Positions 16,962 through 27,860 of a stretch of 64,000 nucleotides of DNA are shown here, in pieces (positions within the stretch are counted from its first letter, which is position 1; every line of letters begins with the position of its first letter). The stretch is from Bradyrhizobium sp. 139 (GTDB lineage: Bacteria > Pseudomonadota > Alphaproteobacteria > Rhizobiales > Xanthobacteraceae). The notes below the pieces were generated by a model. The model was not told the origin of the DNA, did not search any database, and saw only the letters and a list, made by a program, of their open reading frames with translations. The stretch is from positions 124,001 through 188,000 of the forward strand of contig NZ_JADPKS010000107.1 of NCBI RefSeq assembly GCF_023074175.1, given 5' to 3'. The position numbers and the translations under genes are program-made.

Positions 16962-17978
16962 TCAGCTCGCCGCCGCTGCGATATCCGTCGGCTCGACGGT
17001 GTCGGCCGGCAACGCGAACTGCTCGACACGCTGGTACCGCTTCTTGTTGAGCAGCAGCCGCGTCACGTCGGGACGCGAATAGTGCCCGGCGGGATCGGCC
17101 GCATTCTTGGCGACGCCGATGGCGCCGAGATCGATCTCGGCAATCAGCAGCCCCTCCTGGTCCGGCGCCAGCCTGTCGCCGATCTGGCTGCCGTCAGGGC
17201 CGTAGATCGCGGCGAACCCGCCACCGACATGCAGCAACGCATTCTTGTCCGGCCGGTCGCAGAGTTCGTCAATCATGGCCTGCGACACCGTCGCGCAAGG
17301 CGCGAGCACGAAGCAGGAGCCTTCCACGGCATAGACGCGCGAGGCGGCATTGTTGACCTCGGCGCCGAGCGCCGGTGCAAAGGGATCGTAGAGCGAGAAG
17401 CTCGGCCAGGCCGCGACATGCACCTGCTCGTTCTGGGCGTACATGGCGTATTTCGACAGCGGCTGGAGATGTTCCCAGCAGCACAGCGCGCCGATACGGC
17501 CGATGTCGGGCCGGGCGTGGACAGCGAGATCGCTGCCGTCACCCTCACCATAGACCGTGCGCTCGGCATGCGTCGGCCGCAGCTTGCGGCGTTTTGCGAT
17601 GGTCTCGCCATCCGGCCCGATCAGCCATTGCGCCAGATAAAGACTGCCGCCGTCGCGCTCGGACAGGCCGATCACGGCGGTCAGCTTCGCTTTCCGCACG
17701 GCATCGCGCAGCTTCTCGGCCTGCGGACTGTCATAGGACAACGAATTGTCGAAATAGCGCTGCACGAAGCCGCGGCCGATCGCCCAGGCCGGCGAATCCA
17801 TCCAGATATGCCAGGGGTAGCCGGGGATGAAGGCCTCGGGAAAGGCGATCAGCTTGGCGCCCTTCTCGGCGGCGTCCCTGATCAGCGCGACCGACTTGTC
17901 GATCGACGCGTCGAGATCGAGCCAGGCAGGCGCCGCCTGCACCACCGCGACCTTGTATTTCGGATGTTCGATGCCCAT
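16962..17978 (-). CDS. nit: Nitrilase
   Basis: 338 residues from ATG 17978, chosen because GGAGG lies five bases before it. The Glu-Lys-Cys triad is present: E48 (AFPEAFIPGYPWHIW), K132 (RRKLRPTHAER) and C167 (ALCCWEHLQP). RPTHAER and YGEGDGSD are typical of true nitrilases that turn R-CN into the carboxylic acid plus ammonia, as opposed to amidases. First gene of a two-gene operon with aldoxime dehydratase; together they would convert aldoximes to acids. Divergent from an AraC regulator. Confidence 0.92.
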   Translation of the reverse strand: MGIEHPKYKVAVVQAAPAWLDLDASIDKSVALIRDAAEKGAKLIAFPEAFIPGYPWHIWMDSPAWAIGRGFVQRYFDNSLSYDSPQAEKLRDAVRKAKLTAVIGLSERDGGSLYLAQWLIGPDGETIAKRRKLRPTHAERTVYGEGDGSDLAVHARPDIGRIGALCCWEHLQPLSKYAMYAQNEQVHVAAWPSFSLYDPFAPALGAEVNNAASRVYAVEGSCFVLAPCATVSQAMIDELCDRPDKNALLHVGGGFAAIYGPDGSQIGDRLAPDQEGLLIAEIDLGAIGVAKNAADPAGHYSRPDVTRLLLNKKRYQRVEQFALPADTVEPTDIAAAAS

Positions 17979-18172
17979 TGCCGCCTCCATTGCCGGTTGA
18001 TCGGAAGCCACGTCCGATGCACTCTATTTGGCCAAGCCGCGCGGCCGGGCGCTCGACCGCAGTGGAACAAAAACTCGACTGCGCGGAATTGCGACCGGTA
18101 CAGGACTTGCCTTCGGTCAGGCTGATCTGCGCCGATATGCGGTTTGCAGGATGTGAAAGGGAGGCTGTTCAG

Positions 18173-19129
18173 ATGCCAATCCAGTTCACGACGGACGGCA
18201 GCCCCGGCTACCGGCGGCTGGCTCTGTGGCAGGAGATCGTCTGCGACGTCTTCGTCGGGCTCGACTGCAAGTCCGACCTCGGCAGCGCCTTTCGCGGCTC
18301 GGTCACACAGGCGCCACTCGGCAAGGCCGTGTGCTCCGAGGTCTGCTCCGACCGCCAGCACGTGTTTCGGACGCCTTCCCGCATCGCGCGTTCGGATCAG
18401 GATTTTGTCCTGGTCGCGCTCGGCAATCGCGGCGACGGAGGCGTGGTGCAGGACGGCCGCGAGACCGTGGTCCATCCCGGCGAGTTCGCGCTCTATGACA
18501 CCACGCGTCCCTACGAGCTGAAGTTCAACGACACCTTCACGCAGACGATCTTCAAAGTACCGCGCGAAATGTTACGGCGGCGTCTGGACGGCACCGAGGC
18601 GCTGACCGCGATATCGTTCGGCGCCGATGTTCCGCTCGAACGGCTCACCTGCGAATTCATCTTCAAGCTTTGCCAGAGCGCGGACCGGCTCACGCCGAAC
18701 AACGCCGCCGCGCTGTCGGAGCAGGCAGTCGATCTCCTGGCATTGGCGCTCAGCGAACGGCTCGGCACGACATCGCTGCCGTCCTCGACCCATCGCTCCG
18801 CCCTGCTCTACCGGCTGAAGGCGCATATCCGCGGCCACCTCGCCGATCCCGACCTGTCGCTGTCGGAGACCGCCGCCGCGCTCGGTATCTCGCCGCGCTA
18901 CGTGAACGATCTCCTCGCCGACGAGGATACCTCGTTCCAGCGCTACGTGCTGGCCGAGCGCCTCGCTCAGTGCAAGCGCGATCTCGCCTCGCCCGTGCTC
19001 GTCCACCGCCACATCAGCGAGATCGCCTTCGCCTGGGGTTTCAACGATCTCTCGCATTTCGGCCGCGTCTTTCGCGAGCATTTCGGGATGTCGCCGCGCG
19101 ACTTCAGACAGAGCCAGTTGCGGCATTGA
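18173..19129 (+). CDS. AraC-family transcriptional regulator of the nitrilase operon
   Basis: 318 residues from ATG 18173, which has GGGAGG nine bases upstream. The N-terminal about 200 residues resemble the AraC_binding_2 ligand domain (VVHPGEFALYDTTRPYEL). The C-terminal AraC HTH is clear: LSLSETAAALGISPRYVNDLL and ISEIAFAWGFNDLSHFGRVFREHFGMSPRDFR. It is divergent from nitrilase-oxd across about 194 bp. AraC-type regulators accompany aldoxime/nitrile gene sets in other bacteria, so activation by an aldoxime or nitrile is inferred. Confidence 0.9.
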   Translation: MPIQFTTDGSPGYRRLALWQEIVCDVFVGLDCKSDLGSAFRGSVTQAPLGKAVCSEVCSDRQHVFRTPSRIARSDQDFVLVALGNRGDGGVVQDGRETVVHPGEFALYDTTRPYELKFNDTFTQTIFKVPREMLRRRLDGTEALTAISFGADVPLERLTCEFIFKLCQSADRLTPNNAAALSEQAVDLLALALSERLGTTSLPSSTHRSALLYRLKAHIRGHLADPDLSLSETAAALGISPRYVNDLLADEDTSFQRYVLAERLAQCKRDLASPVLVHRHISEIAFAWGFNDLSHFGRVFREHFGMSPRDFRQSQLRH

Positions 19130-19233
19130 CATCCATTCCAGTCAGCCATCACCTGGAGCCTTCGCTCCGGGCGAAGGCAATGCTCGGCAATTCCAGATTG
19201 CCAGATCCGGCAGCCTGCACCAGTCTGGCGCGC

Positions 19234-19470
19234 ATGAGGACTCACGCGACGATAAGCGGATCGGAGCTGTTGCTGGGCGTGATCGCGATCCGACTCGCGG
19301 TGCTGGTCCTGACCGGCTGGGGCCTGACGCTCCTGCCGCGGCAGGTGCGCGACAGCGATCCCGCCTGTTTTCCCTCATCCGCAACACGGATCGAAACGCA
19401 GCCTTCCGCAGGAACGATCGGCCCGCACGTTGCCGACACGGCATTCGACGACATGCTCCTGCACGACTAG
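19234..19470 (+). CDS. Small hypothetical protein with one membrane segment
   Basis: 78 residues starting MRTHATISG, with one hydrophobic stretch (ELLLGVIAIRLAVLVLTGWGLTLL) and a polar tail. No ribosome site is obvious and no family is recognised. It fills the gap between the AraC gene and the aldo/keto reductase. It may be a small membrane protein or a chance frame. Confidence 0.3.
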   Translation: MRTHATISGSELLLGVIAIRLAVLVLTGWGLTLLPRQVRDSDPACFPSSATRIETQPSAGTIGPHVADTAFDDMLLHD

Positions 19471-19582
19471 CTCCGAAGCAAGGCCGGTATGTGAGCGCGT
19501 AATAGGACGCGGCGCCTGCTTGAATTACCATTCGGCACTAAGGTCGCAGAGATCAATCCGCGGCCAGCCGAGGAGCCTATCG

Positions 19583-20607
19583 ATGGAATACCGACGCTTG
19601 GGCCGGTCAGGCCTCATGGTGCCCGCTTGAGCCTGGGTACCGGCACCTTCGGCGGCGTCGGTCGCCTCGCGGCATGGGGGACGACTGACGCGACCGAAGC
19701 GCGCCGCCTTCTGGACATCTGCCTCGATGCCGGCGTATCGATGTTCGACACCGCCGATGTCTATTCGCTCGGCGAGTCCGAGCGCGTTCTTGGCGAGGCC
19801 ATCAAAGGCCGCCGCGACAAGGTTCTGGTCTCGACCAAGGCAACGTTCCGCTTCGGCGACGGGCCCAACGACATCGGCTCCTCACGGCAGCATCTGCTCG
19901 CCGCCGTCGATGCTTCGCTGAACCGGCTCGGCACCGACTATATCGACCTGTTTCAGCTCCATGGCTTCGACGCGTTCACCCCGCCTGAAGAGGTGCTTGC
20001 GACCCTCGATGTGCTCGTGCGCGCCGGCAAGATCCGCTATGTCGGCGTCTCGAACTTTTCGGGCTGGCACCTGATGAAGGCGCTCTCCGTTGCCGACAAG
20101 CACGGCTTCCCGCGCTATGTCGCCAATCAAACGTACTATTCATTGATCGGGCGCGACTACGAATGGGAGCTGATGCCGCTCGGCCTGGACCAGGGGCTCG
20201 GCGCGGTGATCTGGTCGCCCCTCGGGTGGGGACGTCTCACCGGAAAGATCCGCCGGGGCCAGCCAAAGCCCGAAGTGAGCCGCCTGCCCAAGACGGCCGA
20301 TTTCGGACCGCCCGTGCCGGACGAGCACGTCTATCGGGTCGTGGACGCGATCGACGAGGTCGCGAAGGAAACGGGCAAGAGCGTCTCGCAAATTGCGCTG
20401 AACTGGCTGCTGCAGCGTCCGACGGTCTCGACGCTGATCATCGGCGCGCGCAACGAGGCACAGTTGCGCGAAAATCTCGGCGCGGTCGGCTGGTCGCTGA
20501 CCAAGGACCAGATTGGAAAGCTCGATGCGGCCAGCAAAGTGACGCTGCCCTATCCGTACTGGCACCAGCGCACGACCTTCACCGATCGCAATCCGCCGGC
20601 GGTGTAG
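19583..20607 (+). pseudogene. Aldo/keto reductase with a one-base frame break near its start
   Basis: A good start (ATG 19583, AGGAG nine bases upstream) begins MEYRRLGRSGLMVPA, the standard N-terminus of this family, then hits TGA at 19628. The matching continuation SLGTGTFGG is in the next frame from TTG 19627 and runs intact to 20607 (326 codons). One extra base near 19627 would restore ...VPALSLGTGTFGG. The rest keeps the tetrad region (FDTADVYS, VLVSTKATF, DLFQLHGFD), IGVSNFS-like YVGVSNFSGW and the NADP site. It is either a sequencing error, a recent pseudogene, or a shortened protein begun at TTG. Confidence 0.75.
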
Positions 20608-20830
20608 AGACGGTCAATTGCCCGGCCGCTGGGCGCCTCAGCCCCCTCGAAAGCGGTCCCGGCCCATTTTCCTGTGCCGGAAGGACAGCTTCCCGCACAG
20701 GAACTGTCCGTGTCCTGCCGGGTTGCGATCCATCCTGCAATTTCTAATCCGGAGATGAATCACGGCCCTAACCAAGCTCGCCCCGATCGAGCATGCCGAC
20801 GGCCTGCCGCAGCCCCAGCGCAGCCGGGCG

Positions 20831-22192
20831 GTGCTGACGATTGCGCTCGGCATCATCATGGCGGTGGTCGATAGCGCCATCGCCAATGTGGCTTTGCCCA
20901 CGATCGCGGCCGACCTCGATGCAAGCCCGGCCTTCTCGATCTGGATCGTCAACGGTTATCAGCTCGCGATCACGATCTCGCTCTTGCCGCTCGCTTCCCT
21001 CGGCGAGATCGTCGGCTATCGCCGCGTTTATCTGGCCGGGCTCGTACTGTTTACGCTGGCATCCGCCTTCTGCGCGTTGGCACATACGCTGCCGATGCTG
21101 ACGATCGCCCGCATCATCCAGGGCTTCGGCGCAGCCGGCATCATGAGCGTCAACGCGGCGCTGGTGCGCTTCACCTATCCGCGCAGCCAGCTCGGCCGCG
21201 GCATCGGGATCAACGCGCTCGTCGTCGCCTTCTCGGCCGCGGTCGGGCCGACGCTTGCCGCGGGCATCCTGGCGGTCGGAAGCTGGCCCTGGCTGTTCGC
21301 CATCAACGTCCCGCTCGGCGCGGTGACGCTGGTGCTCGGCTTGCGCAGCCTGCCGCACACCAGCCTCGCCAGCCATTCCTTCGACTGGCAGAGCGCCGGG
21401 CTGTCCGCGATCACCTTCGGCGTCGGCATCGCGGCCGTCGATAGCGTCGGTCATGGCGAGGCCGCTATCACCTGTCTCGTTCAATTCGCAATCGCCATCA
21501 TCGCAGGCGCGCTGCTGATCTATCGCGAAACTCACGTGACTTCGCCGCTCTTGCCGGTCGACCTGTTGCGCATCCCGGTGTTCGCGCTGTCGATTGCGAC
21601 CTCGATCGCCTCGTTCTGCGGACAGATGCTGGCCTTCGTCGCGATCCCCTTCTACCTCCAGAGCCGCTTCGGCTATTCGGCCGTGCATATGGGCCTCTTG
21701 ATCACGCCATGGCCGATCGCGGTGGCGTTTGCGGCCCCGCTCGCCGGCCGCCTGGTCGAGCATTATCCGGCCGGCCTGCTCGGCGGCATCGGGCTCACGT
21801 TATTCGCCTGCGGCCTCGGCGCGCTCGCCTTCCTGCCCGCAAGCCCGACGCCGTTCGACGTGATCTGGCGCATGGCGCTGGCCGGCGCCGGGTTCGGCCT
21901 GTTCCAGACGCCCAACAACCGCACCATGATCGCCGCCGCCCCGCGCGAGCGTGCCGGCGGCGCCAGCGGCATGCTGGGCACGGCACGGCTGCTCGGCCAG
22001 ACCACGGGCGCGGCGCTGGTGGCGCTGTTCCTCGGCCGCTATCCACTGGAGGGAACCAGGATCGCGCTGCTCACCGGCGTTGGTTTCGCGCTCTGCGGCG
22101 CTGTGTTGAGCATGCTGCGGCTGTCGCCCACCGGCGCGCGCGGCGCCGAGCACGTGCGCGTGCAAGATGACCAGCGCCTGCGCGGCGATTAG
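20831..22192 (+). CDS. MFS drug-resistance transporter, DHA2 (EmrB/QacA) type
   Basis: At least 453 residues with about 14 hydrophobic segments. Landmarks: MAVVDSAIANVALPTIAADL in helix 1, then GEIVGYRRVYLAG (motif A) and the motif C-like ALVVAFSAAVGPTLAAGIL. Exporter of hydrophobic compounds by family; substrate unknown. GTG 20831 is the first usable start in frame, yet it leaves no cytoplasmic lead-in to helix 1, and the same frame codes TKLAPIEHADGLPQPQRSR upstream from 20759. The real start is probably near ATG 20755, out of phase by one base. Confidence 0.8.
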   Translation: MLTIALGIIMAVVDSAIANVALPTIAADLDASPAFSIWIVNGYQLAITISLLPLASLGEIVGYRRVYLAGLVLFTLASAFCALAHTLPMLTIARIIQGFGAAGIMSVNAALVRFTYPRSQLGRGIGINALVVAFSAAVGPTLAAGILAVGSWPWLFAINVPLGAVTLVLGLRSLPHTSLASHSFDWQSAGLSAITFGVGIAAVDSVGHGEAAITCLVQFAIAIIAGALLIYRETHVTSPLLPVDLLRIPVFALSIATSIASFCGQMLAFVAIPFYLQSRFGYSAVHMGLLITPWPIAVAFAAPLAGRLVEHYPAGLLGGIGLTLFACGLGALAFLPASPTPFDVIWRMALAGAGFGLFQTPNNRTMIAAAPRERAGGASGMLGTARLLGQTTGAALVALFLGRYPLEGTRIALLTGVGFALCGAVLSMLRLSPTGARGAEHVRVQDDQRLRGD

Positions 22193-22217
22193 CGGGACAC
22201 CGCACAGGTTTTCCGAA

Positions 22218-22247
22218 CAAAAAGGCCGGCTTTTCAGCCGGCCCTTT
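22218..22247. terminator. Bidirectional rho-independent terminator between MFS and clpA
   Basis: An 8-bp GC stem, GGCCGGCT (22224-22231) and AGCCGGCC (22236-22243), with a 4-base loop. On the minus strand it is followed by TTTTTG, a good tail for clpA. On the plus strand only CTTT follows. It lies between convergent genes. Confidence 0.85.
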
Positions 22248-22266
22248 CAATTCAAGACTCTCGCGA

Positions 22267-24678
<2,412 letters not shown>

Positions 24679-24965
24679 TCGCGTCCTCTATGGCCCCCAC
24701 CATCATGATCGCCATCACCCGGTCAGGCAACAACAACCTTTGTCACATATAGTTATACAAGATCGCGGCGAAAGACCGGTTCCGCGACTCGGCGGCGACA
24801 TGCCTGGGGTATTTTCGATGCAAAACCCGTTCCGATTTGGGCGGGATCGGCGCGTGGACAGATTTTCGCACGCTGGTCGGTCGAAACGGACATCGCGCAG
24901 GCATCACGCGACGATCACACCGCGACATACGCAAAGATCGTCTGCGAAACGCGCCGCGAGGCGTA

Positions 24966-25298
24966 TTATTTCTTCTCCATCACGCATTGCAGCGGATGCT
25001 GGTGCTTGCGGGCGAAGTCCATCACCTGGGTCACCTTGGTCTCGGCGATCTCGTAGGTGAACACGCCGCACTCGCCGATGCCGTGATGATGGACGTGCAG
25101 CATGATCTTGGTCGCGGCCTCGATGTCCTTCTGGAAGAACTTCTCCAGCACATGGACAACGAATTCCATCGGCGTGTAGTCGTCGTTCAGGATCAGCACA
25201 CGATACAGGTTCGGCCGTTTGGTCTTCGGTTTGACCTTGGTGATGACAGAGGTATTCGGACCCGTCGGTCCGCCCGAACGGTTCTCGTCATTGCTCAT
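24966..25298 (-). CDS. clpS: ATP-dependent Clp protease adaptor ClpS
   Basis: 110 residues from ATG 25298; an ATG 60 bases further upstream is in frame but adds a non-conserved lead. The fold is recognised from LYRVLILNDDYTPMEFVVHVLEKFF (N-end rule pocket, N-D-D-Y-T-P-M) and IMLHVHHHGIGECGVFTYEIAETK. ClpS hands N-degron substrates to ClpA. The 287-bp gap to clpA probably holds a separate clpA promoter. Confidence 0.93.
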   Translation of the reverse strand: MSNDENRSGGPTGPNTSVITKVKPKTKRPNLYRVLILNDDYTPMEFVVHVLEKFFQKDIEAATKIMLHVHHHGIGECGVFTYEIAETKVTQVMDFARKHQHPLQCVMEKK

Positions 25299-25772
25299 GC
25301 GAGGAGCGTGGGCGGCGGCTGGCGCGGACAGGTCTGGTCTGGAAGTCAGGTGCGGCATGGCTCAGGCGTTCAAATTCCCCACGGAAGCGAGTGACGGTCA
25401 GCCGAGCTGCCCCGTCTTCGGAGCTTTGCACGGGCGCGCCGCCTTGTTGGATCGCCGCTTCCAACCGGTCCGGTCAGGCCCGGATCGATTATGGGGAATA
25501 TGGGCCTGCCCCCGGCTCGCCGCAAGCGTACAACGGTCTGGCCGATATGGCCGAGGCAGTCCCGATTCCCGGTCCGGACGATCCTGACCAAGGTTAATCA
25601 ATCCAGACCGATTTGACAAAAATTTCCGCCTCGACCGTTTAGAACATCTTGACCAGGAACCCGGCCGTTGAGGCGGTTTCGCGGGATATCTCCGGTTTTC
25701 TACGGTCCCATTTACCTGCCGTTCAATCGCGTAGCGTCAAATCGGGCAAAATCACAGATCTTGGGGATCGCC
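25299..25772. other. Intergenic region between divergent clpS and tadG-like genes
   Basis: 474 bases with no gene that I can support. Several short frames exist on both strands but show no family resemblance, no ribosome sites and strongly skewed residue use. The right end carries GGGGA before the TadG-like start. It should hold both the clpS and tadG-like promoters. Confidence 0.45.
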
Positions 25773-27446
25773 ATGTTTCGCCTGCCCGTTGTCAGCCGTA
25801 TCGGTCGACAGCTCGCCCGTTTTGCCGGCGCCGAGCAAGGCAACATCGCCGTGATCTTCGCCATCGCGCTTATCCCGGTCCTAGGCTTCGTCGGTGCCGC
25901 GCTGGATTATAGCCGCGCCGTCCATGCGCGCAGCTCGCTGCAGGCCGCGCTCGATTCGGCAACGCTGATGGTCTCCAAGGATCTGACCAACGGCACCATC
26001 TCGGAATCCGAGATCGAGGCCAAGGCAAAGTCCTATTTCGTCGGCCTTTACACGGGTCCCAGCGGCACGGTGTCGAGCGCCCAAATCCACGCGACTTACA
26101 CACCTAAGGACTCCAACGGCATATCAAACATCGCGGTCACGGGGTCGGGCACCATGCCCACCGATTTCATGCAGATCGCGGGCTATCCCACACTTCCGGT
26201 CAATGCGACTTCGACTGCGGCATGGGGAAACACCCGCATGCGCGTGGCGATGATCCTGGATAACACGGGATCGATGGCTTCGAACGGCAAAATGGGCGCC
26301 ATGCAAACCGCGGCCAAGGACATGATCGACACGCTGTCGGGCTACAACAAGCAGACCGGCGACGTTTACATCTCGATCATCCCGTTCGCGAAGGACGTCA
26401 ACGTCGGTACCACGAATGGCACCAGCAATCTCAGTGCGTCGTGGCTGAATTGGACCGAGTGGGAAGGCGAGCCGCCGATCCTCGTCAACAACAAATCCAA
26501 CAGCTTCAACTCGGCCATCGGCGGATCGGATTGCCCGTTCACGAACAACAGTCAGGGCTTCACCTGCATGGACCGGCCGGCGACGTTGCCCGGTGCGCAG
26601 GCTGCGCCATACGGTAAAATTCCTTGGACCGGTACTTATGCCGGGTACATTTGTCCCAGCATCGACAGTGGCAACAAGCGCGCGGGCAAGAGCGGCATCT
26701 ACTACAACGGGTGTTACACGACGGTCACCGGGTCAACCGCAAGCTGCGGATCGAACACGGCCTGTACCTGCACGGGCAGCGGCTCAAGCAAGATCTGTCA
26801 CCTTTGGCGCGGTGACGGCACCGCTGCAACGGCAGCGGCGGCCCCTCCGCGCAGCACCTGGACCGGCTGCGTCAACGATCGCGATCAGGACTACGACACC
26901 AAGAACACCGCACCGGGCTCAAGCTCGGCAAGCCCCTCCTCGCAATTCTATGCAGAACAGTGGTCCGGCTGCCTTCCGGCCACCGTGTTTCCGATGAGCA
27001 ATCAGTGGCAGTCGCTCAAGGACCAGATCACGGCGATGTCTCCGAGCGGCAATACCAACCAGGCCGTGGGCCTCGCGTGGGGATGGCAATCACTCAGCAC
27101 GACCAACGGGCCGATCGCGGCACCGGCCAAGGCCAGCAACTACGTCTACAAGGACTACATCGTGCTGCTATCCGACGGTTTGAACACCCAGAACCGCTGG
27201 AGCACGAGCCAGTCGAGCATTGACGGCCGCCAGGAGATCCTCTGTCAGAACATCAAGGCTGACACGACAAACCCGGTCACGATCTTCACGATCCAGGTCA
27301 ACATCAGCAACAAGGACGCAAAATCCCAGGTGCTGCAGGACTGCGCGACCAACGGCAATTTCCAGATGATCACGAAGTCGTCCGAGACATCCGACGCCTT
27401 CAAGAACATCCTCACGCAGATCTCCAAGCTCCGCGTCGCCAAGTAA
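25773..27446 (+). CDS. TadG-like pilus-assembly/vWA domain protein
   Basis: 557 residues from ATG 25773 (GGGGA six bases upstream). The N-terminus has the TadE/TadG pattern: QGNIAVIFAIALIPVLGFVGAALDYSRA, a single membrane anchor. A von Willebrand A domain begins near 155 with a MIDAS-like D163-N-T-G-S167 and a later LLSDGLNTQ. Between them lies a Cys-rich insert (about 265-370; DCPF, FTCMDRP, NGCYTT, ACTCTG). No other tad/cpa genes are nearby, so it is an orphan copy facing the periplasm or outside. Confidence 0.85.
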   Translation: MFRLPVVSRIGRQLARFAGAEQGNIAVIFAIALIPVLGFVGAALDYSRAVHARSSLQAALDSATLMVSKDLTNGTISESEIEAKAKSYFVGLYTGPSGTVSSAQIHATYTPKDSNGISNIAVTGSGTMPTDFMQIAGYPTLPVNATSTAAWGNTRMRVAMILDNTGSMASNGKMGAMQTAAKDMIDTLSGYNKQTGDVYISIIPFAKDVNVGTTNGTSNLSASWLNWTEWEGEPPILVNNKSNSFNSAIGGSDCPFTNNSQGFTCMDRPATLPGAQAAPYGKIPWTGTYAGYICPSIDSGNKRAGKSGIYYNGCYTTVTGSTASCGSNTACTCTGSGSSKICHLWRGDGTAATAAAAPPRSTWTGCVNDRDQDYDTKNTAPGSSSASPSSQFYAEQWSGCLPATVFPMSNQWQSLKDQITAMSPSGNTNQAVGLAWGWQSLSTTNGPIAAPAKASNYVYKDYIVLLSDGLNTQNRWSTSQSSIDGRQEILCQNIKADTTNPVTIFTIQVNISNKDAKSQVLQDCATNGNFQMITKSSETSDAFKNILTQISKLRVAK

Positions 27447-27468
27447 TCCGAACGTTCTCGAAAATAAA

Positions 27469-27497
27469 AAAAGCCCGGCTGAACCAGCCGGGCTTTT
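27469..27497. terminator. Bidirectional terminator between tadG-like and phasin genes
   Basis: A perfect 12-bp stem, AAAAGCCCGGCT (27469-27480) and AGCCGGGCTTTT (27486-27497), with loop GAACC. On the minus strand the T-run extends to seven, a strong tail for the phasin gene. On the plus strand there are four Ts. Confidence 0.92.
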
Positions 27498-27521
27498 CGA
27501 TTCCGGGAATTCCAGAAGGCG

Positions 27522-27860
27522 TTAGTGGGCGGCCGGGGTGAACTTCGACACGATGGTCTCGACCGGCTTGAACGCCTGCTTGGCGAGGTCGCTGTAGAGG
27601 CCGGCGATCTTCTGCGATTCCGCAACGAAGGTCTCGTAGGCGGAACGGGCGAAGTCAGTCTGCGCTTCCATGGCCTTGTCCAGCGACTTTACGCCGGAAA
27701 GCTTCTCGACGAAGGACTTGGTGTCTTCGAAAGACTTCTTGGTGTAGTCGCCATAGGCGCTTGCGATCGCCTGGAGGCCGTGCTGCACCGTGGTCGCGGA
27801 GGCGACGTACTGCTCGAAATGTTCTTTCCCGTAGTTCTGGAAGTCTTCAACCTTGAACAT
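27522..27860 (-). CDS. Phasin family protein (PHB granule-associated)
   Basis: 112 residues, nearly all amphipathic helix, matching the Phasin_2 type: FEQYVASATTVQHGLQAIASAYGDYTKKSFEDTKSFVEKLSGVKSLDKAMEAQ then TDFARSAYETFVAESQKIAGLYSDLAKQAFKPVE. Phasins coat polyhydroxybutyrate granules and control their number and size. AAGGA precedes the ATG. Its promoter carries two TGC-N3-GCA dyads of the PhaR kind (27922-27965), which supports the assignment. Confidence 0.92.
   Translation of the reverse strand: MFKVEDFQNYGKEHFEQYVASATTVQHGLQAIASAYGDYTKKSFEDTKSFVEKLSGVKSLDKAMEAQTDFARSAYETFVAESQKIAGLYSDLAKQAFKPVETIVSKFTPAAH

Noticed and set aside
19627..20607. Aldo/keto reductase read as a normal gene starting at TTG 19627
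   Set aside because: The conserved N-terminus and the good ribosome site are in the adjacent frame just upstream, so a normal start at this TTG is less likely than a frame break.
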